In this document: positions 20,929-31,900 of the stretch, one piece after another
Layout: every line of letters begins with the position of its first letter
Numbering within the stretch: position 1 is the stretch's first letter
NCBI GenBank assembly: GCA_964017195.1
Contig: OZ024894.1
Location: 31,212,388-31,276,387, forward strand
Origin: Siderastrea radians
Taxonomy: Eukaryota > Cnidaria > Anthozoa > Scleractinia > Rhizangiidae
Length of the DNA: 64,000 bases
Direction of reading: 5' to 3'
The notes under the pieces: model-generated
Database searches by the model: none
What the model saw: the letters and a program-made list of their open reading frames with translations, nothing else
What the model was told of the DNA's origin: nothing
Made by a program: the position numbers and the translations under genes

Positions 20929-21057
20929 CTTACAATCAGAGACGATGGCAAGTTTTAAACCTAATTTTTTCAGAAGCTTAACATCGTTTCCCCGTACTTG
21001 TACGCCGAAACTTATGGCAAGAATACCCACGGTGACGATAAAACCTACTGTTTCCAT
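20929..21057 (-). CDS. Signal-peptide exon of the decayed D8C receptor
   Basis: The ATG at 21057 (minus) begins METVGFIVTVGILAISFGVQ and continues with VRGNDVKLLKKLGLK and AIVSDCK to the donor TGTAAG/GTAAAA. The hydrophobic core after an acidic start, followed by a polar VRGND stretch, is a good secretion signal. It lies about 320 bases upstream of the degenerate D8C exon, as expected for the first exon of such a gene. The phase-0 donor does not match the phase-1 start of the D8C exon, another sign of decay or of a missed small exon. Confidence 0.55.
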
Positions 21058-23064
21058 AGTGTGCAAGCTCAGTTTACCGTTTAGCGACCTTGAATAGAGT
21101 TATGACAATAAGGAAAATGTTTATTAGATGAGCATATCCGGGAAACGTATTTTAAGGCAGTGCATCAGCACTTCGGTTTCCATGTACATGAACTAGCATA
21201 AACCCAAATTCAGGGTAGAACTGTCATTTTAGAAGAATAAATTTCAATTTTTAACGGCGACTTTACTGAGTGAGACAAACAAAATAAATAAAAATAATAA
21301 ATAAATAGAAATTATATCTACAGGTCAGAGAGAAAGCTACCAATAATAAAAAGATGATAAATGAGGATCGAACGTACTGTGGAAAGCGGAAGTTATACAT
21401 AACGCTAACGCAAAGACGTCGGCCTGGTGAAACGGGAACTCTGAAAAAAGAAGTCATAATTATCAAACTTTCTTAAGATTACTCATATAAAAACCGAAAG
21501 CATTCGAAAGCGGACATCTAATTAGACTGGTCTACGTGTGTCTCTAAAACAATCCCACGCTTGATTCTAAGAAACTGTAACGGAAGGCTGGAAGCCTCAG
21601 ACTTTTTGTCTAGAACCTCCCCGTCTCAGGAATGTACATGTTGTATTTTTTGTTTTGTGACGTTCGAATCCATTTTTTGAATAGGTTGATATTCGGAGCC
21701 AGGGAGCGTTTTTGAATCTCACGTACATAAATACTAGCATTGTCTTTTCGAAACCTATCATCTCATTATTTCAAGACAAAGTAACACATTTTAAGCTTTT
21801 CCGTCTAGTCTAAGAAGTACTCTTTCTTCAAACCCAGCACAACAACAAAATGAGGTTGTAATTGCCATTTCAGTTTCCATTTTTAATGATGTCACATCCT
21901 GTTACATATATTACCCACCGCCCCCCCCAAAAAAAAACTCGGTTTGTTTTGTTTTGTATTGGTTTGTTTCCTTTTGCTTTGTTTTTTAGGCAGGCACCTA
22001 ATGTTCCAGTACTTCTCAGTCACTCGTTTGTTTGAACAAAGAATTACACATGTTGAGCTTTCTTGAACTCTAAGTAAATAGTAAATAATGTTCAATTTAA
22101 ACAACATGAAACATTATAGCCATTCTGTGCGATGTGTTCGATGAGAGAACATATACTTTGTGGATAAAGAAATAATAGAACTGTATTAGGTTGTGCAAGG
22201 TTAAACTTCTTACTCAAATGAAAATGTTTCTGGATATTAATTCGTTTTTGAAATCTATTAATTTTAACAGAAAGGCTACCTTAAAATTATTATGAACGTC
22301 ACAAAACATCGTAACAGTTTCGTAAGAGTAGTAGTTTGCGATACTTTAAGGGTGGATTCCTTTGCAGCATACGCGTATAGCAAAATTGCGACAACCCCTT
22401 TGTTTGCATCCCGTTGAGGTTACGCGTATGGACCGGTAAGCGAAAAATCAATGATCTCAGTTACCTGCACTCGTTGTGGCTCTGTGTTCCAAAAGTTCCA
22501 AATGTTCAGATATAAATCGGAGGCCAATTCAGGAGTTGAATGCTTTCCCAATTGTTTGGTTGTTGTTTTTAACATTTCGTCGTCAATCTCTAAACTGAGA
22601 ACAACTGCGTTTTGTGCTTTGCGTTTAACAAGCTATAAAGATGGTGAATTCTGACGTTCCTCACAACAGTAATCTTGTTTCTGAGCTGCATAGAAATTAC
22701 CTGTTCAAGTTCAAGTTCAAATCCTGTCTTCAGTTCGATCAAACAGGCACATGATGGCGCCGTTGTGCGAACGGATTTAAATTTGTTCGGTTCAACTCCC
22801 GCAGCTAATATGGCCGGAAATCGTACAGCCTCGATCCGCTTTGAACGATGGTTACAGCAATGTTTCAAAAAAAATCAAACACGTACTACATTTCAGAGCC
22901 AATAATTAGAAGATATTTTCCCCAAAACTTGTGCACTTCGTTTACTTCGGAGCAGTTTCATTGATTCATTCAGTTTTGGAAATAAACGCTGCCAACATGT
23001 ACACTTCGCAAGGTTTTGGCGCCTTTTTCGTTCGGTCAAGTGACCGATTCTTGTTCCCCTGTTA
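21058..23064. other. Upstream intergenic region
   Basis: This is the putative promoter side of the decayed receptor. No TATA box is obvious next to the ATG. Short ORFs lack domain-like content. A CAAGTTCAAGTTCAAATC microrepeat is near 22705. Confidence 0.4.
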
Positions 23065-23857
23065 CCGTAGAATTCCGAAAGTAACGACCCTTCTGAAAAT
23101 AACGGCTTCCCGAAAGTAACGCATAGTTTTTGCTTTTCTATTAAATCCCGAAAGTAACGACCCCCCGAAAGTAGCGATCCCCCCGAAAGTAGCGGTCCCT
23201 TCCAAAATGTGACAATTCAAACAACGAAATCTACTGTTGGTATTTAACGTGATGTTTCAGTCAAGTATTGTATTTGTTCTACATCGCTTGAATGGCCCAT
23301 GGTGTAATTTTCCAGCCCGCTGAGATTAATCTCGTCATCACGTTCCCCTGATGTTGGCAAGGCAAATCCACATTTTACGAAGGAACGACTGATTGTACTT
23401 TTCAGACGGCGAGAAAGGCGTTGCCATGCTTGCCCTGTCCATTTTGTGAAAAAGATCCTTCTTTCACTGGCAGTAACTTCTTCTGTCAGAAACTGGATTT
23501 AAGAAACTCATTGAAAAACAAGGTCTCTTCCACCTCAAGCCGATTACTGATGGAACAATGTGATCGCAAGAGTGTAATACGTGAACACTACTAGAACGAG
23601 CAATTCGGCCCTTTGTTGTTACAGTTTGCTTTGTTAAAACGGATCAGTGAATAAACTAGACATGCAACCTGAATGACCTTTTCATTTCCTGTTGAGCTTC
23701 CTCTTTGTGAAAAACGAGCGCTGAATTACGATACAAACGTTCTTCAATCATCCCAAAGTAACGGCTACCCGAAAGTAGCGGCTACCAGAAAGTAACGGCC
23801 CCTTCAGGCTTGCAAAATCCAAAAGAAACCGGGGCCGTTTCTTTCGGAATTCTACGG
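23065..23857. mobile_element. 793-bp MITE with TA flanks and CCGAAAGTAACGG microrepeats
   Basis: The left end CCGTAGAATTCCGAAAGTAACG and the right end (reverse complement) CCGTAGAATTCCGAAAGAAACG are inverted, with TA outside both (23063-23064, 23858-23859). Subterminal regions carry many copies of CCCGAAAGTAACGG-like words in direct orientation at about 23078-23210 and 23755-23810. No coding region is seen. Confidence 0.85.
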
Positions 23858-24289
23858 TATCTCTTAATTTTACAACCATTACGGTGGTTCAGTTTTTATT
23901 GAAACTAGCAATTTTACCACAAGAAAGGTTGTTTTTTTGTTTTGTTTTGTTTTGTTTTTTATGCAGTACGAGTCTACTTAAAATCGATCACAAGCATTCG
24001 CGAGAAGCATTCATGACGCGAGCCGTGGTATGGACTCTCATCTCCCACGGCTCTCGACCAATCAGAGAACCAGAAACTGATAAGATGTGGTAAAAAAAAC
24101 ATTTTAAACAATAGCCTACAGTAAAACAATAGCTAATAAAACAAAGAAAATCTTGTTAGGTTCTTACACTGAGTCAAACGTCCCAAAACAGTGTTCTTCA
24201 AAACAACTGCTATTATTTTATTTCGAAATTACATGTAAATTTTTCTTTAAATATCTCATTTAGGCAGTAAACTATCATTTACTTAATAG

Positions 24290-26396
24290 CGGAGCCTGCG
24301 GGCAAAGCCCGCCAGCGGAGCTCCATTGCTAAGGAAATTTGGTAACCTAGCAACCGAGAAATTTTGGTTGTGACGTAATAGTCACGTGACCGTCCGTCCG
24401 TACGTCCGTACGTCCGTACATCCGTACGTCCGTCCGTCCGCACAGACTCTGTGGGAGAGGGAGGGGAGTCCCAAGACAACCCGACGGGGGTAGAGAATGC
24501 CATCTTTTCTTGGCGGGAAATCGCGCGGTGCTTTTGGGCAACCTGCGTTTTTCTTGGCGGGAAATCGCATGACCATCGTTGCTTTTGAAAAAGAGGTTTC
24601 TTTAAAAGCTTAAGCTTCTTTAGCATTTAACGATTGCTCAAGAGTACTGAAGTTTTTTACTTGACAAAAAAAAACATCTAATACCTATAAATGGAAAGAA
24701 AAAGGAAAGAAAAAGTTCAAAAGAATACTGGTAGAAGGCGAAAAGTTCAAGTTACGAAAGCTGCCTTCAAAGGACTTCATCGCTTTGTTTTGTTCACGGC
24801 GGAGAGCTTGCCTTATCCTGAAATACAACCGAGTAAGTGAAGTTTTTAAAGGGTCTAAGGTACATGATTTCGAGTATTACGGTGAAAGAGATTACGTTTT
24901 GAAATGGAAATTTGATTTATGCCATTAGAAATCTCTCATTTACTTTTGACTTTAAAAAATTATTAGAAAACGCGCTTAGATTTGTGACAGATTCTTGAAC
25001 ACTTTGCCATGCTCAGCCGATTTCACTCGCGTGGACCGATCTACGATTTTGGAAGTGAAACGCGAATTGCATTTGAGTATAAACTTACGGGTTTTCGAAT
25101 GAACTTTTTTCAAAAATGATTTCTCTGTCCATTATTTTGCGTTTGTTTATTCATAACAGTAGGTCTAAGCACAGCTGCAAGACTACTGCACAAGCTTTGC
25201 TTTCAATTTTGACTGTCCGGTCCATCTCTTTGTGCAACTGTCGATTTTCTTGCCCTAGAAGTTTTCGATAGTAATAATCTTTTAAGTGAAGCAGTTGTCG
25301 GCTTAAAGCTATTTTATCCCAAAAGCTTCCGAAAACAGTTTTGTGCGTTCCTCAAGCGCCTAACTTTAGATAGGCTTACTTCACATCCGCCAAACTTATG
25401 CCGGCATAATTTAGTTAAAGCGTGTTTGGTGTTTCTTTGTTTTGAATCTTGATGGTCTCTAGTTAGAGAACGAAATATAACAGTTATTTGAAAAACTGTA
25501 AGCGAAGCAGTTGTCGGTTTAAACCTATTATATCCGAAAAGCTTCCAAAAACAGTTCTTTGCATTTTTAAAAGCGCTCGAATTTCAGACAATTTGCAGCC
25601 GCAAAACTTATGCCACAGAGTTAAGAACGTTTGGATGGTGTTTGTTTGTTTGTTTTCAATCTCGATGGTCTCAAGTTAGAGAACGAAATATAATGGTCAC
25701 TTAAGTAACTATAAGCGAAGCAGTTTTGAGCTTAAAGCTATTTTATCCGGTAAGTAATGTGTGTTCCTCAAAGTGCTTGAATTTTTTCGCGGCTGCTAAA
25801 ACCTACGCGACATTTCTTCGATAAGTTTATTACAAGTGCTTCGAAGCTCCCCAGATCCTTTCTTTGGGGTAATCCCAGTAAAATGCAGGTGAAATGTCAG
25901 TATAAATTTTTGACCAGACTAATATTTTTATTTAGTGGCAGTTCATGTTATTTGTTAACATCCGAATGCGATGAAGACAACCCATTTAAACGGTCGAATA
26001 ATTTTTGTTTTGTTTTTGTAAATGAGCGCCGTTTCAAGTTCATTCAAGCGAACAGCCAATAATCCAAAGAGATTTGACAAGCCTTGACAGTTAATGACAG
26101 GATATGGAAACATTGCAAACACCAAGCAAGACGGCTGGTGAGTAAAATAATCAAGCTGTGCTCAGCCTCTAGAATGACCTTTCGAGCTTGGTTTTACAGA
26201 ACAGATCCCCAAAATATTGGAGGACAATTCGAAACACTTTCAGGCTTTTTGAGAAACACTTTTCGAAAGCGAACTAGCCAAAAAAAGCCCCAAAATATAT
26301 TTCAGACCGAAAAGTTTCAGGACTATTTTTGAGAAACGAACACCAGTTTATTCCTTCGCGGCTCCGCTTTTAGGCTTGGCTAAATCTATATATTAT
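24290..26396 (+). repeat. Interspersed repeat family R1, longest copy
   Basis: The left end TAGCGGAGCCTGCGGGC continues with AGCGGAGCTCCATTGCTAAG, GAAATTTGGTAACC and a CGTCCGTACGTCC array. The right end reads CGGCTCCGCTTTTAGGCTTG and GCTAAATCTATATATTATTG. Both match the copies at 11440-13362 and 47963-48830. GCGGAGCC at the start and GGCTCCGC near the end are inverted, suggesting short terminal repeats. The interior contains the tandem units at 25270-25790. Confidence 0.8.
25270..25790. repeat. About 2.4 tandem copies of a ~215-bp unit inside R1
   Basis: AAGCGAAGCAGTTGTCGGTTTAAA-type starts recur at about 25285, 25500 and 25715. Each is followed by TATTTTATCC, AAAAGCTTCCRAAAACAGTT and, in the first two, CGATGGTCTCWAGTTAGAGA. 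The third copy is truncated. Confidence 0.8.
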
Positions 26397-26502
26397 TGTT
26401 GAGCACTCACTTGGCTTCACGAGACGTACCGAGACTCTGCTACGGGAAAGCTTCTTTATTGCTGCGACTTGAACTTCTACGGATCCCCTGCTGATACTAA
26501 TT

Positions 26503-27050
26503 GGGGGGCCGATTACATGAGGCGGGCTGGCTCGGTTAGCCGGGCTGGCTCGGTTTGCCGGGATCTCGGCACGTCTGTGAAACATATTAAAAATCAACTT
26601 TGCGATTACATGGACAAAATCTCAGCCCGGCTAGCTGGGATCCCGGCATCGCGATGCTGGAATCTCGGTTAGCCGGGCTGAAAATTTACCAAGTAATCGC
26701 GATTGGCGGGCCAGCCTGCTAGCCGGGACAACACTTTCTCGTCACTAAATTTCGCTTCAGAGCAAAATGGCTCACCAGAAGATCGATATTTCTCTTTCTG
26801 TATAACACACAAAGGTTTATCAGACCATGAAACTACGTAAAACAGAAAATAATACACCAAAATAATGAATTGGCGAAAATAAAAATACTTGGTTCATGCT
26901 CTTTGGTGTAGCCATCTTTTCACACGACAGCTTTGAAATTTAGCCGCAGGAGGGCTGGCTCGCCTCGTGTAATAGCGGGCTGAGCAGTCATCTCGGTACA
27001 CCGAGCCAGCCCTGCTAACCGAGCCAGCCCGGCTCATGTAATTGGCCCCT
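26503..27050. mobile_element. ~550-bp TIR element with GGCTGGCTCGG repeats
   Basis: Left GGGGGCCGATTACATGAGGC and right (reverse complement) AGGGGCCAATTACATGAGCC are inverted. Both continue with GGGCTGGCTCGGTTAGC repeated twice. The interior has further GATTACATG and AGCCGGGCTG words in both orientations. Target duplication is unclear. Confidence 0.75.
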
Positions 27051-27344
27051 AACTGACTACTAGCTACAATCAAGCTTCTTTTATGCTGTGCTGTAAACAT
27101 GTTTGCGTCCCTAACTAAGGAAGTCCAGATGAAGTCAAGAGAAGAACAGCTGACATCAAGGAACCATTTGGCAAAGGGAAGACAGATTAAGTTGGGCCAA
27201 TCAAGTATAGAAAAAAACTTAAGTGTTTGCGAAGAAATTGCCCTTGAACTCAATGTTCAAGGAGGCCTTGGCAAAGCCTTCAGGAAATCGCAAACTTGTC
27301 TACAGCACGCCCTCAGTTACGTAGACAAACAGGAAAACTTTTAG

Positions 27345-28746
27345 AAGGGAAGGCATTACACGTAGATCAACAATTACACTACCAAAATTATTTCAAGGCT
27401 CGAAAAACAACTAAATCAATAGCCTAAAATTAGCTTCACAACAATATAGAACTTCTTTCAAAAAATTTATTTTTACGTTTGTAAGGCATTATTTAAAATA
27501 CCAGAAAACTAGTAAACGATGTTCGTAATCAGGACACAAATGTGAAAAAAGTGGGCCAGCATAATCTTTTAACCCTCACGCGTACAAGTTATGGTCGAAG
27601 GGGGAAAAGGGGAGGATGTCCAAATTTGTAATGTGAATTATTTGTAAACATTTGTTGTTTTCAATAGCCGTTTCGCTATCCCTTGATAGGTGCCCGCGAT
27701 ATGATATCAATGTTAAAGCGATAAAGTTGTGTGAGGACAGGTCATTCTAAAGTAAAAGGGGGACTGTTTTTAAGGCCAAATCGATTCTTCAGTGGAAACA
27801 AATGAAAATAAAAACGGATAATTAAATAACAAAATAAGAAAATTATTTGATTTATAACATTATTAATGTCAGTTCTGAAAAACCAGCAGTTTCCACACTT
27901 TCTAGGTAAATAGACTGACTAACGTTATCTATGAAAAAAAAAAGAAAATAACTGAAAGAAAAATAAAAAAATAAATAATGATTAGTTGCAATGCTACCAT
28001 CGTAGTTAAATACTCAACAAAAAAGTGAACCCTTTTAACCAGAGAAAATTACAGGCTCTCTGATTAATGAAATGCTTTTCAAAATATGGCAAGAGGGCAA
28101 AAACTAAGGCAGTGGGGATCTCCCTTGTACAACGGTCGGGAGATGACTTCCCTTGTACGGCCGATGGTTAAAAGTAGCCGGATACAAAAATACATAAAGC
28201 AAAGGCAAATGAACCCTCATCATCATAGCCAGGTTTTGGCACTGCTTTCATGTTCTGATGCCACAAGTGACTCACAGAAATATCGTCTGACATATGTGAA
28301 ATACACATAAAATAGCAATATATAGATCCAAACAATCAATCAGAGCTATTAGCTAACTAGCAGGTATCTATTTTCATCCAAAAAAATTGAACAAAAACGA
28401 CAGCAATAGGCAGCAAAGATCGAGCTACAAACCACATCTCCACGGTTTGGTCTAAAAAAGAACGCAGTGGCGCACACGAGTCAAATTTCCCTACGTCATG
28501 CTGGTGCGTCCTAACAACAACAAAACCGGTGATGCATTATGTGGCTCTTAGATGTTATTTGAGGAATTTAACACGAATAACAGTAACAGAACGAGACAGA
28601 ACAACAAAATTCAACAAACAACAAGAAGAAAACAAGGAAGAAACGACCTAGTGTCCTCTTCACTGTCTACAAGATTATTATCGAGTTTTAATCCTTCATT
28701 TGTCTTAAAACATTACTCTCAATTAAAACAGGGGCCGTTCAGATTT
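27345..28746. other. Intergenic region downstream of the lectin receptor
   Basis: It contains a second copy of the AACCCTCACGCGTACAAG repeat at about 27570-27800, AT-rich sequence, and a CCCTTGTACAACGGTCGGG / CCCTTGTACGGCC inverted-word pair near 28110-28165. No gene is supported. Confidence 0.45.
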
Positions 28747-28935
28747 CTACACCTCAATGCTCTTCGTTGTTTGGTCCTCATTTTCCTCTGGTGCTCTTGA
28801 CTTCGCAGCATCTGTCTTAATATAGTCGATGTCAGCGTAAATAGTTGGGGGGCTGACTCTGTTGATTCTGCCAGCGTTGACGTCTGTGGCGTGGCTTAAG
28901 TCTGCATACACCATACCGCGGTAAGGGGCAGGCTT
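28747..28935 (-). CDS. Final tail exon with YADL and YADI motifs
   Basis: The acceptor ACCTGCAG at 28936 opens in phase 0: KPAPYRGMVYADLSHATDVN, then PPTIYADIDYIKTDAAKS, to stop TAG at 28747. VYADL fits the YxxL core of inhibitory-type motifs, and TIYADI fits the TxYxx(V/I) switch-motif pattern known from vertebrate immune receptors. No claim of homology is made. 62 residues, intact. Confidence 0.65.
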   Translation of the reverse strand, partial: KPAPYRGMVYADLSHATDVNAGRINRVSPPTIYADIDYIKTDAAKSRAPEENEDQTTKSIEV

Positions 28936-31900
28936 CTGCAGGTTAAAAACAAAAAAATAAACAAATAAACAAACAAAAACGCTTACAAAAGTAAATTTAA
29001 ATAAGCTAAAAAAGTAAATCAAAATGAGTACAACTTCCTATGTTCATGATAAAACCTTACGCTTATCGATCTAAATTTACTCAGTAAATGAGAAATTGAA
29101 ACGGTTGCAGCCTTAGAAATTCCATAAAAAAGAACAATCTCGTTACCAGGGTACTGAATTCGTTCCCAAATACTGATTGCACAAAATGTGATGAACCAAG
29201 GATATTTCAAAGGATAGGGATCCCCAGAAATTAATAAACTTTGTGGATATATACATCCTTACATGATAAGAAATAATAACACGCATTGAAGTTGGCGACA
29301 GGGCTAGTACCTGAGGTGTTCGTCGTTTCTTTTTTGTTTTCTCAACGACTGCATATAGGTCGTCCTTCCGCCCTGCCCCACTGTTTGGATTCTTTTCTGC
29401 TTCGGCTTTGCTGTCAATCATTTCGAATTCCTTCCCGTTTCCAAACGACGAAACGTTCACAACCTCCACAGAGTTTCCACCCTCGAATGACTGACGCGGT
29501 GTGCCTTTCATCTCCAAACTTTCTCCTTGTATCGTTGGTTCTTTGCAAACAGTGGTGTCGCCTTGTCCCGAGTTAATGTAAACAACCGCGTAAACACAGT
29601 CTTTTCCTCTCTCTTTCTGTTTGGAGTCAATCTCAGCACTCTTACATTTCTCGACAGCTTCTGCCGTTGCTGGGTGGTCTGTTGGGGTAAGGTAACCACC
29701 GCCTGACGGCGTTTGTACCCTTGCTTTTTGTACATGGGTTGATGATTCTTTCTTATCCAATCGCGATTTTCTATTGCTGCTGTCAACAACGGCGTATGTG
29801 TGCTCTTGTTTGGCCTCGTTAACCGATTCGTAGTTTCCCTCCTCTGGCCTGCTGACACCCACTATCACTTCGGTGGAGCTTTCCAGGTGCTGATTTTGTT
29901 CACCTGACTTTTGGCTTGAGCTTGAGACTTGTAAGAAAAGAACGACAACAAAGACATCGATTTTAGATAATCAAGATGGAAGGATAAAAATGAGATGAGA
30001 TGGGATGAGATGAAATGAGATGAGATGCGATGAGGTAAGGCGAGGTACAAGTGGAAGGGGGGATGAAACCTCCCCTTCGTTTGATGTGCTCTAGAAGAAA
30101 AAGAAATCTCGTGGAGTGTTGCGGGGTGTCTATCACCACTGTGTCCTATTTTTTATATACCCTTAAAATGAGAGGTTGGCGTCATATGATGGGTTAAAAA
30201 AACAAAACTTTCCATACCTGCCCGTCAATATATCATTTTTATGGAAACATCAAGTTCCAAAAATTATGAGTTGCTCACCGAAATCTTGACAGGAAAATTT
30301 TAGGAAAAGCTCCAAAGTTTTATGGCATGCCTCCATTCTTTTCCTCGCAAAGCCAGCGGTTCACGTCTTTGTCGGTGGTCAGTAGTGCGTATCTTTTCTT
30401 GGTCAGGTAAAAGGGAAGTTTATCTACCAAAGAATTAGTTACCTTGTTGTATGTCGCTCCGACGTCGATGAACAAAAAAGAACCAAAAAAGGAGCAGAAA
30501 GGCCAATATGAGAACTGCTAGCAAGACCAAGACGATCGCAGTCACATGGAAACTGTTTTTGGTTTGTGCTTCTGCAGGACCAACATGTACGGGTTTTCCA
30601 GGAGATGTAGCTGAAATACGTGCACCAAACAGATAACGATTAACACAAAAAATGATTTTTTTTTCGTTTCTTAATGTAAATAACGTAGATGCTGTAAATG
30701 TTAAGTTTTTTTTTACTGAAGTCGCTGAGTTGGTTTAGAGGAAAATGAAGATGCTGAAAACCATTGCAATGATCTGTATTAACTATTCTAATATTTAGCA
30801 GCTTTTGTGAAATTGTCGACATATAAATAAAGACATAATTTCAAAATCAAAAGCAATTAAATCGCCACATGTTACCGGTTAATGTAAATGACCAACTTCC
30901 TTTCAATTAGAAAAGTGAAGTTAAACATGCAAAGGCTTAAAGCTCTCACTGTCTCTTAGTTAAGAAACAAGGGTTCCAGCAGTTTGCCCTGTGTTTAAAA
31001 TCTTAAGAGACTCTTATAAAGACTGCTATATTACCATACCTACCTGATTGGCTTGGATTATAGACCTTCTTTGAGACATCTCTTCCAGATTGCTTTTGCG
31101 TAGTTGTTATATCTGCGAGTGAAGCTTGGGTTTCGGTGGGTCGTGCGCTTGACCGTTTTTCATCTGGAGTATTTTGGGATGATTGTGGGTTAACTGTTGA
31201 AAATGCATTGATTTTGTTTAAGTACTTTAAGAGGGAAGTTTCATAACACTAACAAATATCTATCTATACTCAATCGTTCAAAGTTTTCAAACTGAAAACA
31301 TCACTAAAACACTCGGTTATAAGACGCACCCCGAACTCTGGAAAAATGTTTCTCAAGTTTATTCCATTAATAATAAGTAAGATCTCTGAGTAAGTTAAAA
31401 TAAGTAATTTAAGACGGAATCCATTAGGAAACTGAGTAATTTTAAGTTTCAGTGGACAAAAATCTTGTACCAGAATAATTTAAAGCATATCGCATTCTTT
31501 TTTACATTTTTTGAGAGCTATGGATATAATTTGTTATCTGTAATAACCCCAAAGACAATTTCTTATGGGAGCCCGAGAAAATAAATTTCAAATTTCACAA
31601 AATGAAATCTTAACGCATAAAAATCTACCTATTTTACCCGTGTTTACACAATTCCTGTGAAATTTTAATTTTGATTTCACGGGCTCCCATAAGAAATTGT
31701 CTTTGGTGTTATTACAGATAACTAATTACGTCTATAGCTCTTAAAAAGTACAAAAAAGAATGCGATATACTTTAAATTATTCTGGTACAAGATTTTTGTC
31801 CACTGATTACTCAATTTCCTGATGGATTCCATCTTAATATCTAAGCTAACTAAGTTCTATAAGTAATTGTCTCTTTAGGAGTTTCTTAGTTAAAGTACAG

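Larger units (their letters stand above)
8376..21057 (-). pseudogene. D8C-type receptor gene, decayed and split by an 8.1-kb element
   Basis: Ordered minus-strand exons can be read: signal peptide (20929-21057), degenerate D8C (20277-20608), a linker exon in two halves (19092-19151 and 10774-10938) around the inserted element, transmembrane (about 10385-10530) and cytoplasmic tail (8376-8686). Linker and transmembrane exons use phase-1 junctions like those of the lectin gene at 28.7-35.6 kb. The D8C exon has lost cysteines and the frame, and the linker is interrupted by an element in the opposite orientation, so the gene is almost certainly non-functional. It is the upstream tandem paralogue of the D8C gene at 5.7-6.6 kb. 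Inference: it was a type I surface receptor that signalled through tail tyrosines. Confidence 0.55.

Noticed and set aside
24347..24626. Overlapping minus frames reading VRTDGRTDVRTYGRTDG
   Set aside because: Produced by the CGTCCGTACGTCC simple repeat at the R1 start; not a protein.
27099..27344. + frame resembling a TPR helix (CEEIALELNVQGGLGKAF)
   Set aside because: Only one weak repeat-like segment, no splice context, no neighbours of that type.
28110..28165. CCCTTGTACAACGG / CCCTTGTACGGCC pair, considered as an element end
   Set aside because: Too short, and no second end or target duplication was found.
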